From: Sinorhizobium sp.
GTDB taxonomy: Bacteria; Pseudomonadota; Alphaproteobacteria; Rhizobiales; Rhizobiaceae
Length of the DNA stretch: 10,050 nt
Reading direction: 5' to 3'
Assembly: GCA_031178305.1 (NCBI GenBank)
Contig: JAPSJG010000106.1
Location: forward strand, 1 to 10,050
In this document: piece after piece, positions 1 through 9,109 of the stretch
How the letters are laid out: every line of letters begins with the position of its first letter
How positions within the stretch are numbered: position 1 is the first letter of the stretch
Program-made: the position numbers and the translations under genes
The notes under the pieces: model-generated
What the model was told of the DNA's origin: nothing
Database searches by the model: none
Seen by the model: the letters and a program-made list of their open reading frames with translations, nothing else

Positions 1-26
1 AGCTCTGACCCTTCGCTTTTCAAGAC

Positions 27-60
27 AACGGGCGACGGCGGCGGCCGTGCGCCCGTTTTT
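27..60 (+). terminator. Rho-independent terminator of the gene upstream of the window
   Basis: An outer 8-bp stem (27-34 with 50-57) continues, past one bulged G at 49, into a 5-bp inner stem (35-39 with 44-48) closed by a 4-base loop. A run of five T follows the stem on the plus strand (56-60). This is the classical intrinsic terminator layout. It points rightwards, so it should end transcription of a plus-strand gene lying left of the window. If it works efficiently, smc cannot depend on read-through and needs its own promoter between here and 305. Confidence 0.8.
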
Positions 61-79
61 GCGTTCAAGGGGAATGACT

Positions 80-270
80 CCCTCTGCCCTGCCGGGCATC
101 TTCCCCACAAGGGGGGAGAGTCGCTGGGAGCACGCCTCTGCGCTACATTAAGGCCGCTTATGCCGAGGCCGCTGCTTTCAGTGCCCCAGCCGAAAGGAAG
201 TTGGTCGAGCGGGACATCGCCGCTTGCCAGTGTCCCCCCTTGTGGGGGAGATGCGCGGCAGGGTAAAGGG
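80..270. repeat. RIME-like palindromic intergenic element
   Basis: The arms at 80-119 and 231-270 are inverted copies of each other and match at 35 of 40 positions. Each carries a core related to CTTGTGGGGGAGATG followed by GCGGCAGGG. The 111-bp centre shows no convincing coding potential. The structure and sequence resemble the Rhizobium-specific intergenic mosaic elements (RIME), a dispersed non-coding repeat family with large inverted repeats; the name is from recognition and was not checked by alignment. The element lies between the upstream gene's terminator and smc and fills most of that spacer. A single related arm recurs at 9035-9070. Confidence 0.75.
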
Positions 271-305
271 GGCTGCGGGTCTTTTCCCGCCCCAGCGTCC
301 TGTCC

Positions 306-3300
306 ATGAAATTCACCAAGCTCCGCCTGCTCGGCTTCAAATCCTTCGTCGAACCGACGGAATTCGCCATCGAGCGGGGCTTGACCGGCGTGGTGGGGCC
401 GAACGGTTGCGGCAAGTCGAATCTCGTCGAGGCGCTGCGCTGGGTGATGGGCGAGAATTCCTACAAGAACATGCGCGCTTCCGGCATGGACGACGTGATC
501 TTCTCCGGATCGGGCAACCGGCCGGCGCGCAACACGGCTGAAGTGGGGCTTTACCTCGACAACGGCGACCGCACCGCGCCCGCCGCCTTCAACGACAGCG
601 ACGAAATCCAGGTGACGCGCCGCATCGAGCGCGAGCAGGGCTCGGTCTACCGCATCAACGGTAAGGAAGCGCGCGCCAAGGACGTGCAATTGCTCTTCGC
701 CGACGCATCGACCGGCGCGCGGTCGCCGTCGATGGTCGGGCAGGGCCGGATCGGCGAACTGATCGCCGCCAAGCCGCAGGCGCGCCGGCAACTGCTCGAA
801 GAGGCGGCCGGCATTTCCGGCCTGCATTCGCGTCGGCACGAGGCGGAATTGCGTCTGAAGGCGGCGGAGACCAACCTCGAGCGGCTGGACGATGTCACTT
901 CGCAGCTCGAAAGCCAGATCGAAAGCCTGAAGCGCCAGTCGCGCCAGGCCAATCGCTTCAAGATGCTCTCCGCCGAGATCCGCCGGCACGAAGCGATTCT
1001 CTTTCACATACGCTGGGTCCAGGCCAAGGAGGCGGAAGCCGAGGCGACCAGCCACTTGAACCAGGTTACCGCGCTGGTGGCCGAGAAGGCACAGGTACAA
1101 ATGCAGGCGGCAAAGGATCAGGCGATCGCCAGCCTGAAGCTGCCCGAACTGCGCGAGAACGAGGCGAGGGCAGCAGCGGCGCTGCAGCGCCTGCAGATCG
1201 CCCGCGCCCAGCTCGAGGAGGATGCTGGCCGCATATTGCGCCGCCGCGACGAATTGCAGCGGCGGCTGGCGCAGCTTGCAGAGGACATCGCCCGCGAGGA
1301 GCGGCTCATCGCCGACAATGCGGGCATTCTCGCCCGACTCGATGGGGAGGAAGAAGAGCTCAAGGGTGTGCTGGCCGAGGTGGACGACCGCGCTGCGGAG
1401 GCCCGAGAAAGGCTGGAGGATGCCAACGAGACCCTCGTTGCCAGCGAGGCCAACCTCGCACGCCTGACAGCTGAGCGCGCCGAGGCGCAGGCCCGCCGCA
1501 ACCAGATCGAGCGGACGCTGCGCGACCTTTCCGAGCGGCAGGCGCGATTTGCCCGCCAGCTCTCCGACCAGACGCGCGATCTCGACGAAGTCGACCGGCA
1601 GATGGCAGCGCTGCCCGACCCGCGCGAAAAGCGTGGCCAGGTGGAGGCGGCAGAAGCGGCACTCGAAGAGGCGGAGGCTGCAATCATAGCAGTTGAAGAA
1701 AGCCTGGCCGAGGCGCGCGCCGACGAAGCCGCCGCCCGCCTGCCCGTCGATGAGGCGCGAGCGCGGCTGAACGGCGTCGAGACGGAGGCGCGTACGATCC
1801 GCCGAATCCTGGAGGCGGCCGGCGCCAGCACCTACCCGGCGGTCGTTGAGGAGATGAAGGTCGACCGCGGCTTCGAGACGGCGCTCGGCGCAGCACTTGG
1901 CGACGACCTCGACTCGTCCTTGGATAAGGCCGCTCCATCCCACTGGCGCATGCCGGGCGACGATGACGGGGATCCCGCCCTGCCGAGCGGCATTTCGGCG
2001 CTGAGCGACCATGTAGGCGCCCCCGAGGCGCTTGCCCGGACGCTGCGCCAGATCGGCATCGTCGAGAGCGAGGCGCAGGCGGAACGGCTGCTGCCGCTTC
2101 TGAAGGCCGGCCAGCGGCTGGTGACGAGGGAAGGCGCCGTCTGGCGCTGGGACGGCCATGTGACCGGGTCGGAGGCGCCGAGTGCCGCAGCCTTGCGGCT
2201 GGCGCAAAAGAACCGCTTGGCGGAACTCGAGGGTGAGGTGGAGAACGCGGCCGAGGAATTGAGGCGCGTCGAGTCAGACCTTGCCGCAGCGGCGCAGCGA
2301 ATCCGCGCCGAGGGCGAGCGGCTTCGGCTTTCGCGCGACGCTCAGCGCATGATCGCACGGCAATTGGCCGACGCGCGCGATGCACTGGCTGCGGCCGAGC
2401 GCGCCTCCGGCGATCTCGCCCGCCGCCGCGCCGTCCTCGCCGAGACGAGGCTCCAGGTCGAGCGGCAGGTGGAAGAAATTGCCGAGCAGATCGAGGCGGC
2501 GACCGACGCGCTTGCCGGCGCACCCGACCTTTCCGACCTCGATCTCAGCCTTCGCACCCGAACCGCCGAGGTTGCAGCCGATCGCTCCGCCGTTGCCGAG
2601 GCGCGCGCGGCCCATGACGGCCTCGCGCGCGAAAACGAGGCACGGATGCGCCGGCTTTCCACGATTGCCGCCGAGCGCGAGACCTGGCGGGCGCGGGCCG
2701 CGAGCGCCGAAGAGCACATCGCAACGCTGCGCGAGCGCGAGATGGAGGCCCGCGAGGAGGTCGAGGAACTCATCGATGCGCCCGACGCCTTCGAGGAAAA
2801 ACGCCGCTCACTGAGCCGCGAACTGGAAAAAGCCGAGGCGGCGCGCCGGGAGGCGGCAGACATCCTTGCCGAGGCGGAGAACCGCCAGCGCGAGGCCGAC
2901 CGCATCGCCGCGACCGCCCTTTCGGAGCTGGCGGAAGCGCGCGAGAAGCGCGGCCGGGCCGAGGAACGGCTTGTTTCGGCGCGCGAGCGGCGCGTCGAAA
3001 TCGAGGCGCGCATACTGGAGGCGCTCTCCTGCGCCCCGCACGAAGTGATGCGCCTGACGGGACTTGCCGTCGATGAGGCGCTGCCGGACATGCGGGCGAT
3101 CGAGCGGGAGCTCGAGCGGCTGAAGATCGAGCGGGAGCGGCTCGGCGCCGTCAACCTGCGCGCCGACGAGGAACAGAAGGAGCTTTCAGAACGCCTGGCG
3201 GCGCTGCTCAAGGAGCGCGACGACGTCATCGAGGCGATCCGCAAGCTCAGAAGCGCCATCCAGAACCTCAATCGTGAGGGTCGGGAGCGGCTGATTGCCG

Positions 3301-3767
3301 CCTTCGACGTGGTCAATGCGCAATTCCAGCGACTCTTCACCCATCTCTTCGGCGGAGGCACGGCCGAACTGCAGCTGATCGAGAGCGACGATCCGCTTGA
3401 AGCCGGGCTCGAGATTCTTGCCCGGCCGCCGGGCAAGAGGCCGCAGACCATGACGCTGCTTTCCGGCGGCGAGCAGGCGCTGACGGCGATGGCGCTTATC
3501 TTCGCCGTCTTTCTCACCAACCCGGCGCCGATCTGCGTGCTCGACGAGGTCGATGCGCCGCTCGACGACCACAATGTCGAGCGCTATTGCAACCTGATGG
3601 ACGAAATGGCTGCCTCGACCGAGACGCGCTTCATCATCATTACGCACAACCCGATCACGATGGCACGCATGAACCGCCTGTTCGGCGTGACGATGGCCGA
3701 GCAGGGTGTCTCTCAGCTCGTCTCCGTCGATCTGCAGATGGCCGAGCGCTTGCGCGAAGCGGTCTGA
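306..3767 (+). CDS. smc: Chromosome segregation protein SMC
   Basis: This is the bacterial SMC ATPase, which dimerises at its hinge and with ScpA and ScpB forms the condensin that organises and helps segregate the chromosome. All family motifs are visible in the 1153 residues: Walker A GPNGCGKS at 31-38; a Q-loop region around the SMVGQGRIGEL motif (near residue 140); a long Ala/Glu/Arg-rich coiled coil from about 170 to 505; a hinge at about 510-630; a returning coiled coil to about 985; the ABC signature LSGGEQ at 1052-1057; Walker B with the catalytic glutamate (VLDE, 1078-1081); the D-loop APLDD at 1084-1088; and the H-loop histidine at 1114. Length is normal. The ATG at 306 gives the usual SMC N-terminus (MKFTKLRLLGFKSF), but no Shine-Dalgarno sequence is visible before it. 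The hinge is rather short, carries an acidic PGDDDGDP segment, and lacks the double-glycine motif typical of many SMC hinges. scpA and scpB are not in this window. Confidence 0.98.
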   Translation: MKFTKLRLLGFKSFVEPTEFAIERGLTGVVGPNGCGKSNLVEALRWVMGENSYKNMRASGMDDVIFSGSGNRPARNTAEVGLYLDNGDRTAPAAFNDSDEIQVTRRIEREQGSVYRINGKEARAKDVQLLFADASTGARSPSMVGQGRIGELIAAKPQARRQLLEEAAGISGLHSRRHEAELRLKAAETNLERLDDVTSQLESQIESLKRQSRQANRFKMLSAEIRRHEAILFHIRWVQAKEAEAEATSHLNQVTALVAEKAQVQMQAAKDQAIASLKLPELRENEARAAAALQRLQIARAQLEEDAGRILRRRDELQRRLAQLAEDIAREERLIADNAGILARLDGEEEELKGVLAEVDDRAAEARERLEDANETLVASEANLARLTAERAEAQARRNQIERTLRDLSERQARFARQLSDQTRDLDEVDRQMAALPDPREKRGQVEAAEAALEEAEAAIIAVEESLAEARADEAAARLPVDEARARLNGVETEARTIRRILEAAGASTYPAVVEEMKVDRGFETALGAALGDDLDSSLDKAAPSHWRMPGDDDGDPALPSGISALSDHVGAPEALARTLRQIGIVESEAQAERLLPLLKAGQRLVTREGAVWRWDGHVTGSEAPSAAALRLAQKNRLAELEGEVENAAEELRRVESDLAAAAQRIRAEGERLRLSRDAQRMIARQLADARDALAAAERASGDLARRRAVLAETRLQVERQVEEIAEQIEAATDALAGAPDLSDLDLSLRTRTAEVAADRSAVAEARAAHDGLARENEARMRRLSTIAAERETWRARAASAEEHIATLREREMEAREEVEELIDAPDAFEEKRRSLSRELEKAEAARREAADILAEAENRQREADRIAATALSELAEAREKRGRAEERLVSARERRVEIEARILEALSCAPHEVMRLTGLAVDEALPDMRAIERELERLKIERERLGAVNLRADEEQKELSERLAALLKERDDVIEAIRKLRSAIQNLNREGRERLIAAFDVVNAQFQRLFTHLFGGGTAELQLIESDDPLEAGLEILARPPGKRPQTMTLLSGGEQALTAMALIFAVFLTNPAPICVLDEVDAPLDDHNVERYCNLMDEMAASTETRFIIITHNPITMARMNRLFGVTMAEQGVSQLVSVDLQMAERLREAV

Positions 3768-3802
3768 AAATAGGCGTCCCCGGTCCGGCGAAGCGGCCTT
3801 CA

Positions 3803-3868
3803 TTTGCAAAATTGATGCAGTGCAGCAAAAATCTTCGCCAAGTGCATTTTCCACCCGAAACATATACT
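3803..3868 (+). promoter_or_regulatory. Candidate ppdK promoter with TGCA-rich upstream motif
   Basis: A TATACT hexamer at 3863-3868 is a good -10 match, but no convincing -35 box sits 16-18 bp before it. Upstream lie the perfect palindrome TTTGCAAA (3803-3810) and TGCAGTGCAGCA (3816-3827), whose reverse complement reads TGCTGCACTGCA. This resembles the TGC/GCA-rich sites reported for PhaR/AniA-type polyhydroxybutyrate regulators, but that link is my inference. The segment is distinctly AT-richer than the flanking genes. A start just after 3870 would give a leader of about 145 nt containing the 3890-3920 palindrome. Confidence 0.35.
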
Positions 3869-3889
3869 GTAGATCCTCACAAGATCACG

Positions 3890-3920
3890 ATGATTTTAGG
3901 TCGGATCGACCTAAAATCAT
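3890..3920. repeat. Perfect 14-bp inverted repeat upstream of ppdK
   Basis: ATGATTTTAGGTCG (3890-3903) and its exact reverse complement (3907-3920) are separated by only three bases (GAT). In RNA this would form a strong hairpin. No T-run follows, so it is not a classical intrinsic terminator. Similar palindromes are, as I recall, dispersed in rhizobial genomes, so it is more likely the left part of a repeat element than a gene-specific operator. It lies about 100 bp before the ppdK start and 122 bp after the smc stop. Confidence 0.85.
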
Positions 3921-3997
3921 AAACGTGAGCAATTCTAAGAAGCCAACTCGGGATGCGGGCGGAAACCGCGCACACTTTTCCTCATCCCGCGCTAGAG
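3921..3997. repeat. Remnant of a dispersed rhizobial intergenic repeat
   Basis: This stretch directly continues the perfect palindrome. It holds a short inverted pair, CGGGATG (3949-3955) and CATCCCG (3983-3989), around a GCGGGCGGAAACCGCG segment and CACACTTTTCC, and ends in a CGCTAGAGC-like edge. I recognise the order of these blocks from repeated intergenic elements in Rhizobium and Sinorhizobium; the outer edges look worn compared with a full GAGCGGGATG...CATCCCGCTC pair. This is recognition only, and the boundaries are approximate. Confidence 0.5.
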
Positions 3998-4008
3998 CTC
4001 TTTGTGGT

Positions 4009-4012
4009 GGAG
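4009..4012 (+). promoter_or_regulatory. Ribosome binding site fixing the ppdK start
   Basis: GGAG within GTGGAG lies 8 bases before the ATG at 4021. The ppdK reading frame stays open far upstream, back into the end of smc, so this site and the conserved N-terminus decide the start. Confidence 0.75.
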
Positions 4013-4020
4013 AAACAGGC

Positions 4021-6711
<2,691 letters not shown>

Positions 6712-6740
6712 GGGCTGTCCGGGGGCTCGCGTGCTCCTCA

Positions 6741-6782
6741 TCCGCCAGCCGGCACCTTCTCGCCGTTTTCGACGGGGAGAGG
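6741..6782. repeat. Hairpin repeat after ppdK
   Basis: TCCGCCAGCCGGCACCTTCT (6741-6760) is followed by a segment that folds back: 6756-6766 pairs with 6772-6782, with one G-G mismatch and one G-T pair, around a loop of five bases. The arrangement CCGGCACCTTCT...ACGGGGAGAGG resembles a dispersed hairpin repeat common between genes of Rhizobiales. It lies between the convergent ends of ppdK and the lipoprotein remnant and may limit transcription from either side, though it has no T-run. Confidence 0.55.
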
Positions 6783-6849
6783 TAACTCGTGGCGCCGGCT
6801 TTGTTCCCTCTAATTGCGAGCGTCGCGAGCAGGGAGCAATTTGGGATCA

Positions 6850-7117
6850 TCATTGCCTGACGATCACCCGCCTCTCGACGATGATGGGGCGGTCCCAGCC
6901 CCAGAGCATCGCGTCGCCTCGGTAGCGGAAGGCACGTGCTTCGGCGCGGCGGTCGAGATCTATACGCTGCAGGCATTGCGAACGCGTCGGTGCCGCGGCG
7001 GAAACCGTAGGAGGCGCAGGTGCTTTCATCACGCGCCCGCCGCTCCTCGGGCGTCATCGTCTGGCATGCCGTAAGCAGGAGGCCGGCGGCCGCAAGCGTC
7101 ACCGCTCTTGTAACCAT
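6850..7117 (-). pseudogene. Small lipoprotein gene broken by a frameshift
   Basis: The first part, starting at the ATG at 7115-7117, has a lipoprotein signal peptide with lipobox LTAC (Cys18) and then a CASYGFRRGTDAFA motif. At 6973-6979 the expected continuation shifts frame: the other frame reads CLQRIDLDRRAEARAF and runs on to VERRVIVRQ and a TGA at 6850-6852. I recall rhizobial lipoproteins with the layout C-x-SYGF-x-x-GT-x-AFA-x-C followed by an Asp/Arg-rich stretch, which fits the two halves joined. Restoring two bases (for example TTCGCGCAATGC where the minus strand now has TTCGCAATGC) gives an intact protein of about 89 residues. Without repair, translation runs about 148 residues, to a stop at 6671-6673 inside the ppdK end. 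A strong AGGAGG site lies 10 bases before the ATG. A sequencing error cannot be excluded. The function of the family is unknown to me. Confidence 0.75.
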
Positions 7118-7248
7118 CTCGTTACGTCCTCCTGAAAAGGGGACAAGGACCGCAAGTGCCGAGCGGCACATGGAAGGATATCCGCCGGCGGCTTTGGGCT
7201 AAACGAATCATCATGCGCCCATAGCGCCGTGAACATCAGTCTGCGGCC
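7118..7248 (-). other. Spacer between two minus-strand genes
   Basis: These 131 bp hold the AGGAGG ribosome binding site of the lipoprotein gene and a perfect 14-bp dyad (GTGCCG-AG-CGGCAC, 7156-7169) about 40 bp before its start. Two short palindromes, GGATATCC and CCGCCGGCGG, overlap at 7176-7191. I see no clear -35/-10 pair. A promoter here is possible, since the spacing is large for translational coupling with the upstream gene. Confidence 0.3.
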
Positions 7249-7638
7249 TCAGATGCGCTCGAGCACGCCGACGAATGCCTCGGCGAAGCTCTGGAGATCG
7301 GCGGTCCGCTCGCTCGGCTGCTCGGCGCGCACCGTGCTCCCATCCGCGTCAAGGCAGACGAACAGGATGATCGGGGCCTTGTCTCCGCTGGCGCCGAGGC
7401 GCAGGACGGCAATCGTCAGGCAATCGTCGACAAGGCCGGAGGCGGGCAGCCCGAAGAGGAATTCGCCGCCGACGTCCTCGGCCACGCTACGCACGAAATC
7501 GGCGAATTCGCTCTCCTCGCCTGAGAAGCGGTCGAGCGAGAGTTCGAGTTCCAGCAACGCCATCGGAATGGCCGCGTCCTCTGCGTGCGGCGGCGGGGCA
7601 GGGCGGACGATCTCCAGGCTGGTTTCCGATGCGGCCAT
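7249..7638 (-). CDS. Acidic hypothetical protein, 129 residues
   Basis: I do not recognise this protein. It has no signal peptide and no membrane segment, so it is probably cytosolic. It is rich in Glu and Asp, with a disordered-looking Pro/Ala N-terminus (1-25), then what look like alternating helices and strands: a LLELELSLDRF segment (28-38), a helix around 43-57, hydrophobic strands CLTIAVLRL (73-81) and PIILFVCLD (89-97), and a C-terminal helix SFAEAFVGVLERI. The ATG at 7636-7638 is preceded by GGAG at a 7-base spacing, which supports the start. Codon use matches its neighbours and the opposite-strand frame gives no sensible protein, so I take it as real. It lies 131 bp upstream of the lipoprotein remnant on the same strand. 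Confidence 0.8.
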   Translation of the reverse strand: MAASETSLEIVRPAPPPHAEDAAIPMALLELELSLDRFSGEESEFADFVRSVAEDVGGEFLFGLPASGLVDDCLTIAVLRLGASGDKAPIILFVCLDADGSTVRAEQPSERTADLQSFAEAFVGVLERI

Positions 7639-7901
7639 GATGTCTCTCCGTAACTTGCCGCGCCCTGTTTTCCGATTGCGCGGGCCGTTGCCTCCAACTC
7701 GCTTCCTCGGCGGTCAGCCGCCGAAACTTGTTAAAGTAAATAACTGGTTAACGAGAATGGCGAATTTGCGGCACCTGCTCGACTTGAGCGCGCGTGTCCT
7801 TCAAGGCGCGAACCTACTGTAGCAGTTCGAGTCGTTTTATGTTTCCTAAATCAGTTTCGATCCGAGCATTGTGCGGTAGCGCGAGGGCCGGCGGCATAAC
7901 C
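7639..7901. other. Non-coding spacer, AT-rich in part
   Basis: I see no gene here. It holds a 6-bp hairpin (CGGCGG-TCAG-CCGCCG, 7708-7723) and an AT-rich segment at 7724-7760 that includes GTTAAAGTAAATAA and GGTTAACG. That segment is the likeliest place for a promoter of the minus-strand 129-residue gene. The stretch from about 7812 to 7880 (TACTGTAG ... TTTTATGTTTCC ... GCGGTAGC) looks like a worn copy of another rhizobial intergenic repeat, judged from memory only. Confidence 0.4.
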
Positions 7902-8040
7902 CGGAGCATTTTGATTCCAGCACACCGGCCATCGTCCAGAGCGGGATACGCTCAGAGCCGTTCGCGCTGCCGCTCTATCTGTTTGTTTTTGCCGCACTTG
8001 TACGACGTCAGGTGATTCCACCTGACTGCAAAATGCTCTA
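7902..8040. repeat. Nested inverted-repeat element
   Basis: The ends are exact inverted copies: GAGCATTTTG (7904-7913) and CAAAATGCTC (8029-8038). Inside are an AGAGCGG/CCGCTCT pair (7938-7944 with 7970-7976) and a perfect 8-bp hairpin GTCAGGTG/CACCTGAC (8007-8014 with 8019-8026) with a 4-base loop. The block order, including AAACAAAC-like and ATAGAGCGGC segments when read on the minus strand, matches dispersed repeats I associate with Sinorhizobium. No transposase or credible ORF lies within it. It ends only 42 bp before the start of the DUF1499 gene and could influence or supply its promoter. Confidence 0.65.
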
Positions 8041-8082
8041 AGAAGACGGGGTCTGTTCCGTCGCGGGGATTGATTCCGTTTC

Positions 8083-8994
8083 ATGGTTGTTCGTTACGAG
8101 CGTCCCTATTCCTATGCTGCCCACTGGGCGCGCCGGCTCGCCCGAATAGGATTCCTGCTTTTCGCGCTGGCGCTGGCAGCGCATCGGTTCGGTCCGCTGA
8201 CGACACCGCATTTCCTGGCTCTGGCGCTCGCTGCCGTGGGCTTTTGCTTCCTCGGCGTGTTGCTTGCGGCGGTGGGGCTCGCGCGTCTGTGGCAGGTGGC
8301 CGCGATCGGCGGCAAGGCATCGGTATCGGCGCTGTTTTATGCGGCGCTTCCCCTCGGGTTGTTTGGCTATGGAGCGGCGCAATATGTGATGCGGCCGGCG
8401 ATATACGACGTCAGCACCGATACGGTGAGGCCGCCGCCCTGGATCGAGGTGCCCCAAGCCGAGGAGAGCTGGATCAGACGCAACCCGACGGTGACGCCCG
8501 AGGATCGAGAGGCGCAGATCGCCGCCTATCCGGGACTGACCGGCCGACGCTACGAAGGCGCGCTCGACCGCGTCTTCCAGGGCGTGCGCAAGGTCGAGGA
8601 GGAGACACGCATACGCACGGTCGCGGAGCTTGGGGTGGAGAACGCGCGCGCCGACCTCAAAGACTTGGCCGTGCGTCCCGGCACGGGGGTGGAGAGCGGC
8701 ACGGAGCCTCAGGTCATCCCGGTCCCGGCCGTGCGGCCGGGCCCCCTACGCGTGGATGGCAGCATACCGGGACGACGCCCCGGTGACGTCGTGCTGCAGG
8801 GCGAATGGCGGACGCTCGTCGTCGGCTTCCGTTTCGATGTGCTGATACGGCTGCGGGAGGAGGCGGAGACCACCTTCGTCGACCTGCGCGTCGCCTCGCG
8901 CTACGGCCAACACGATCTCGGCATAGGTGCCGCCTTCGCCGAGGAATTCCTGCGCGCGCTCGACGCCGAACTCCTGGGGATCGCCGGGGACTGA
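8083..8994 (+). CDS. DUF1499 family membrane protein
   Basis: The 303-residue product has three hydrophobic segments near its N-terminus, at about 22-37, 43-66 and 80-102, so it should sit in the inner membrane. The soluble remainder resembles DUF1499: it begins with IYDVSTD (107-113), a variant of the domain's usual opening motif, and ends with strands FRFDVLIRLREE (249-260) and TFVDLRVASRYGQHDLGIGA (264-283), where the R-S/A-R-x-G-x-x-D-L-G signature is clear. A charged stretch with many Glu and Arg (about 165-195) and a Pro/Gly-rich linker (197-235) separate these parts. The biochemical role of DUF1499 is not established. The ATG at 8083 has no good ribosome binding site (only a GGGG 14 bases upstream), so the start is less certain. 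The gene converges on the hydrolase at 9110-10018. Confidence 0.88.
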   Translation: MVVRYERPYSYAAHWARRLARIGFLLFALALAAHRFGPLTTPHFLALALAAVGFCFLGVLLAAVGLARLWQVAAIGGKASVSALFYAALPLGLFGYGAAQYVMRPAIYDVSTDTVRPPPWIEVPQAEESWIRRNPTVTPEDREAQIAAYPGLTGRRYEGALDRVFQGVRKVEEETRIRTVAELGVENARADLKDLAVRPGTGVESGTEPQVIPVPAVRPGPLRVDGSIPGRRPGDVVLQGEWRTLVVGFRFDVLIRLREEAETTFVDLRVASRYGQHDLGIGAAFAEEFLRALDAELLGIAGD

Positions 8995-9034
8995 GACCAG
9001 GCTCTTAACTCTTGCCAATCTCCCTCTTGTCGGG

Positions 9035-9070
9035 TCCTTGTCGGGGAGATGCCCGGCAGGGCCAGAGAGG
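9035..9070. repeat. Single arm of the RIME-like repeat
   Basis: CCTTGTCGGGGAGATG followed by CCCGGCAGGG matches the right arm of the element at 80-270 with few differences. The opposite arm is missing; only TCTCCCTCTTGTCGGG just upstream may be a damaged or duplicated piece. It lies between the convergent DUF1499 and hydrolase genes. I see no clear intrinsic terminator in this 115-bp gap. Confidence 0.6.
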
Positions 9071-9109
9071 CAATCCCGCAACTGGCAGAAAACCAAACCG
9101 TAGCTCGCC

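Noticed and set aside
1..8. TGA at 6-8 as the stop of the upstream gene
   Set aside because: Plausible given the terminator just after it, but five preceding bases cannot identify a reading frame.
2342..3574. Long open frame of about 410 codons on the minus strand opposite smc
   Set aside because: Ser/Arg/Ala-rich low-complexity translation typical of the antisense of a GC-rich coiled-coil gene; smc itself is unmistakable.
3706..4020. N-terminal extension of ppdK into the smc end
   Set aside because: The frame is open, but the extension is low-quality sequence crossing a palindrome and repeat, whereas 4021 has a ribosome binding site and the family N-terminus.
7731..7751. Two TTAA boxes as a CtrA binding site
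   Set aside because: The spacing is 13 bases, not the 7 of the known TTAA-N7-TTAA site.
7794..8015. Small plus-strand ORF of 73 codons
   Set aside because: It lies largely in repeat DNA, has no ribosome binding site and no protein-like features.
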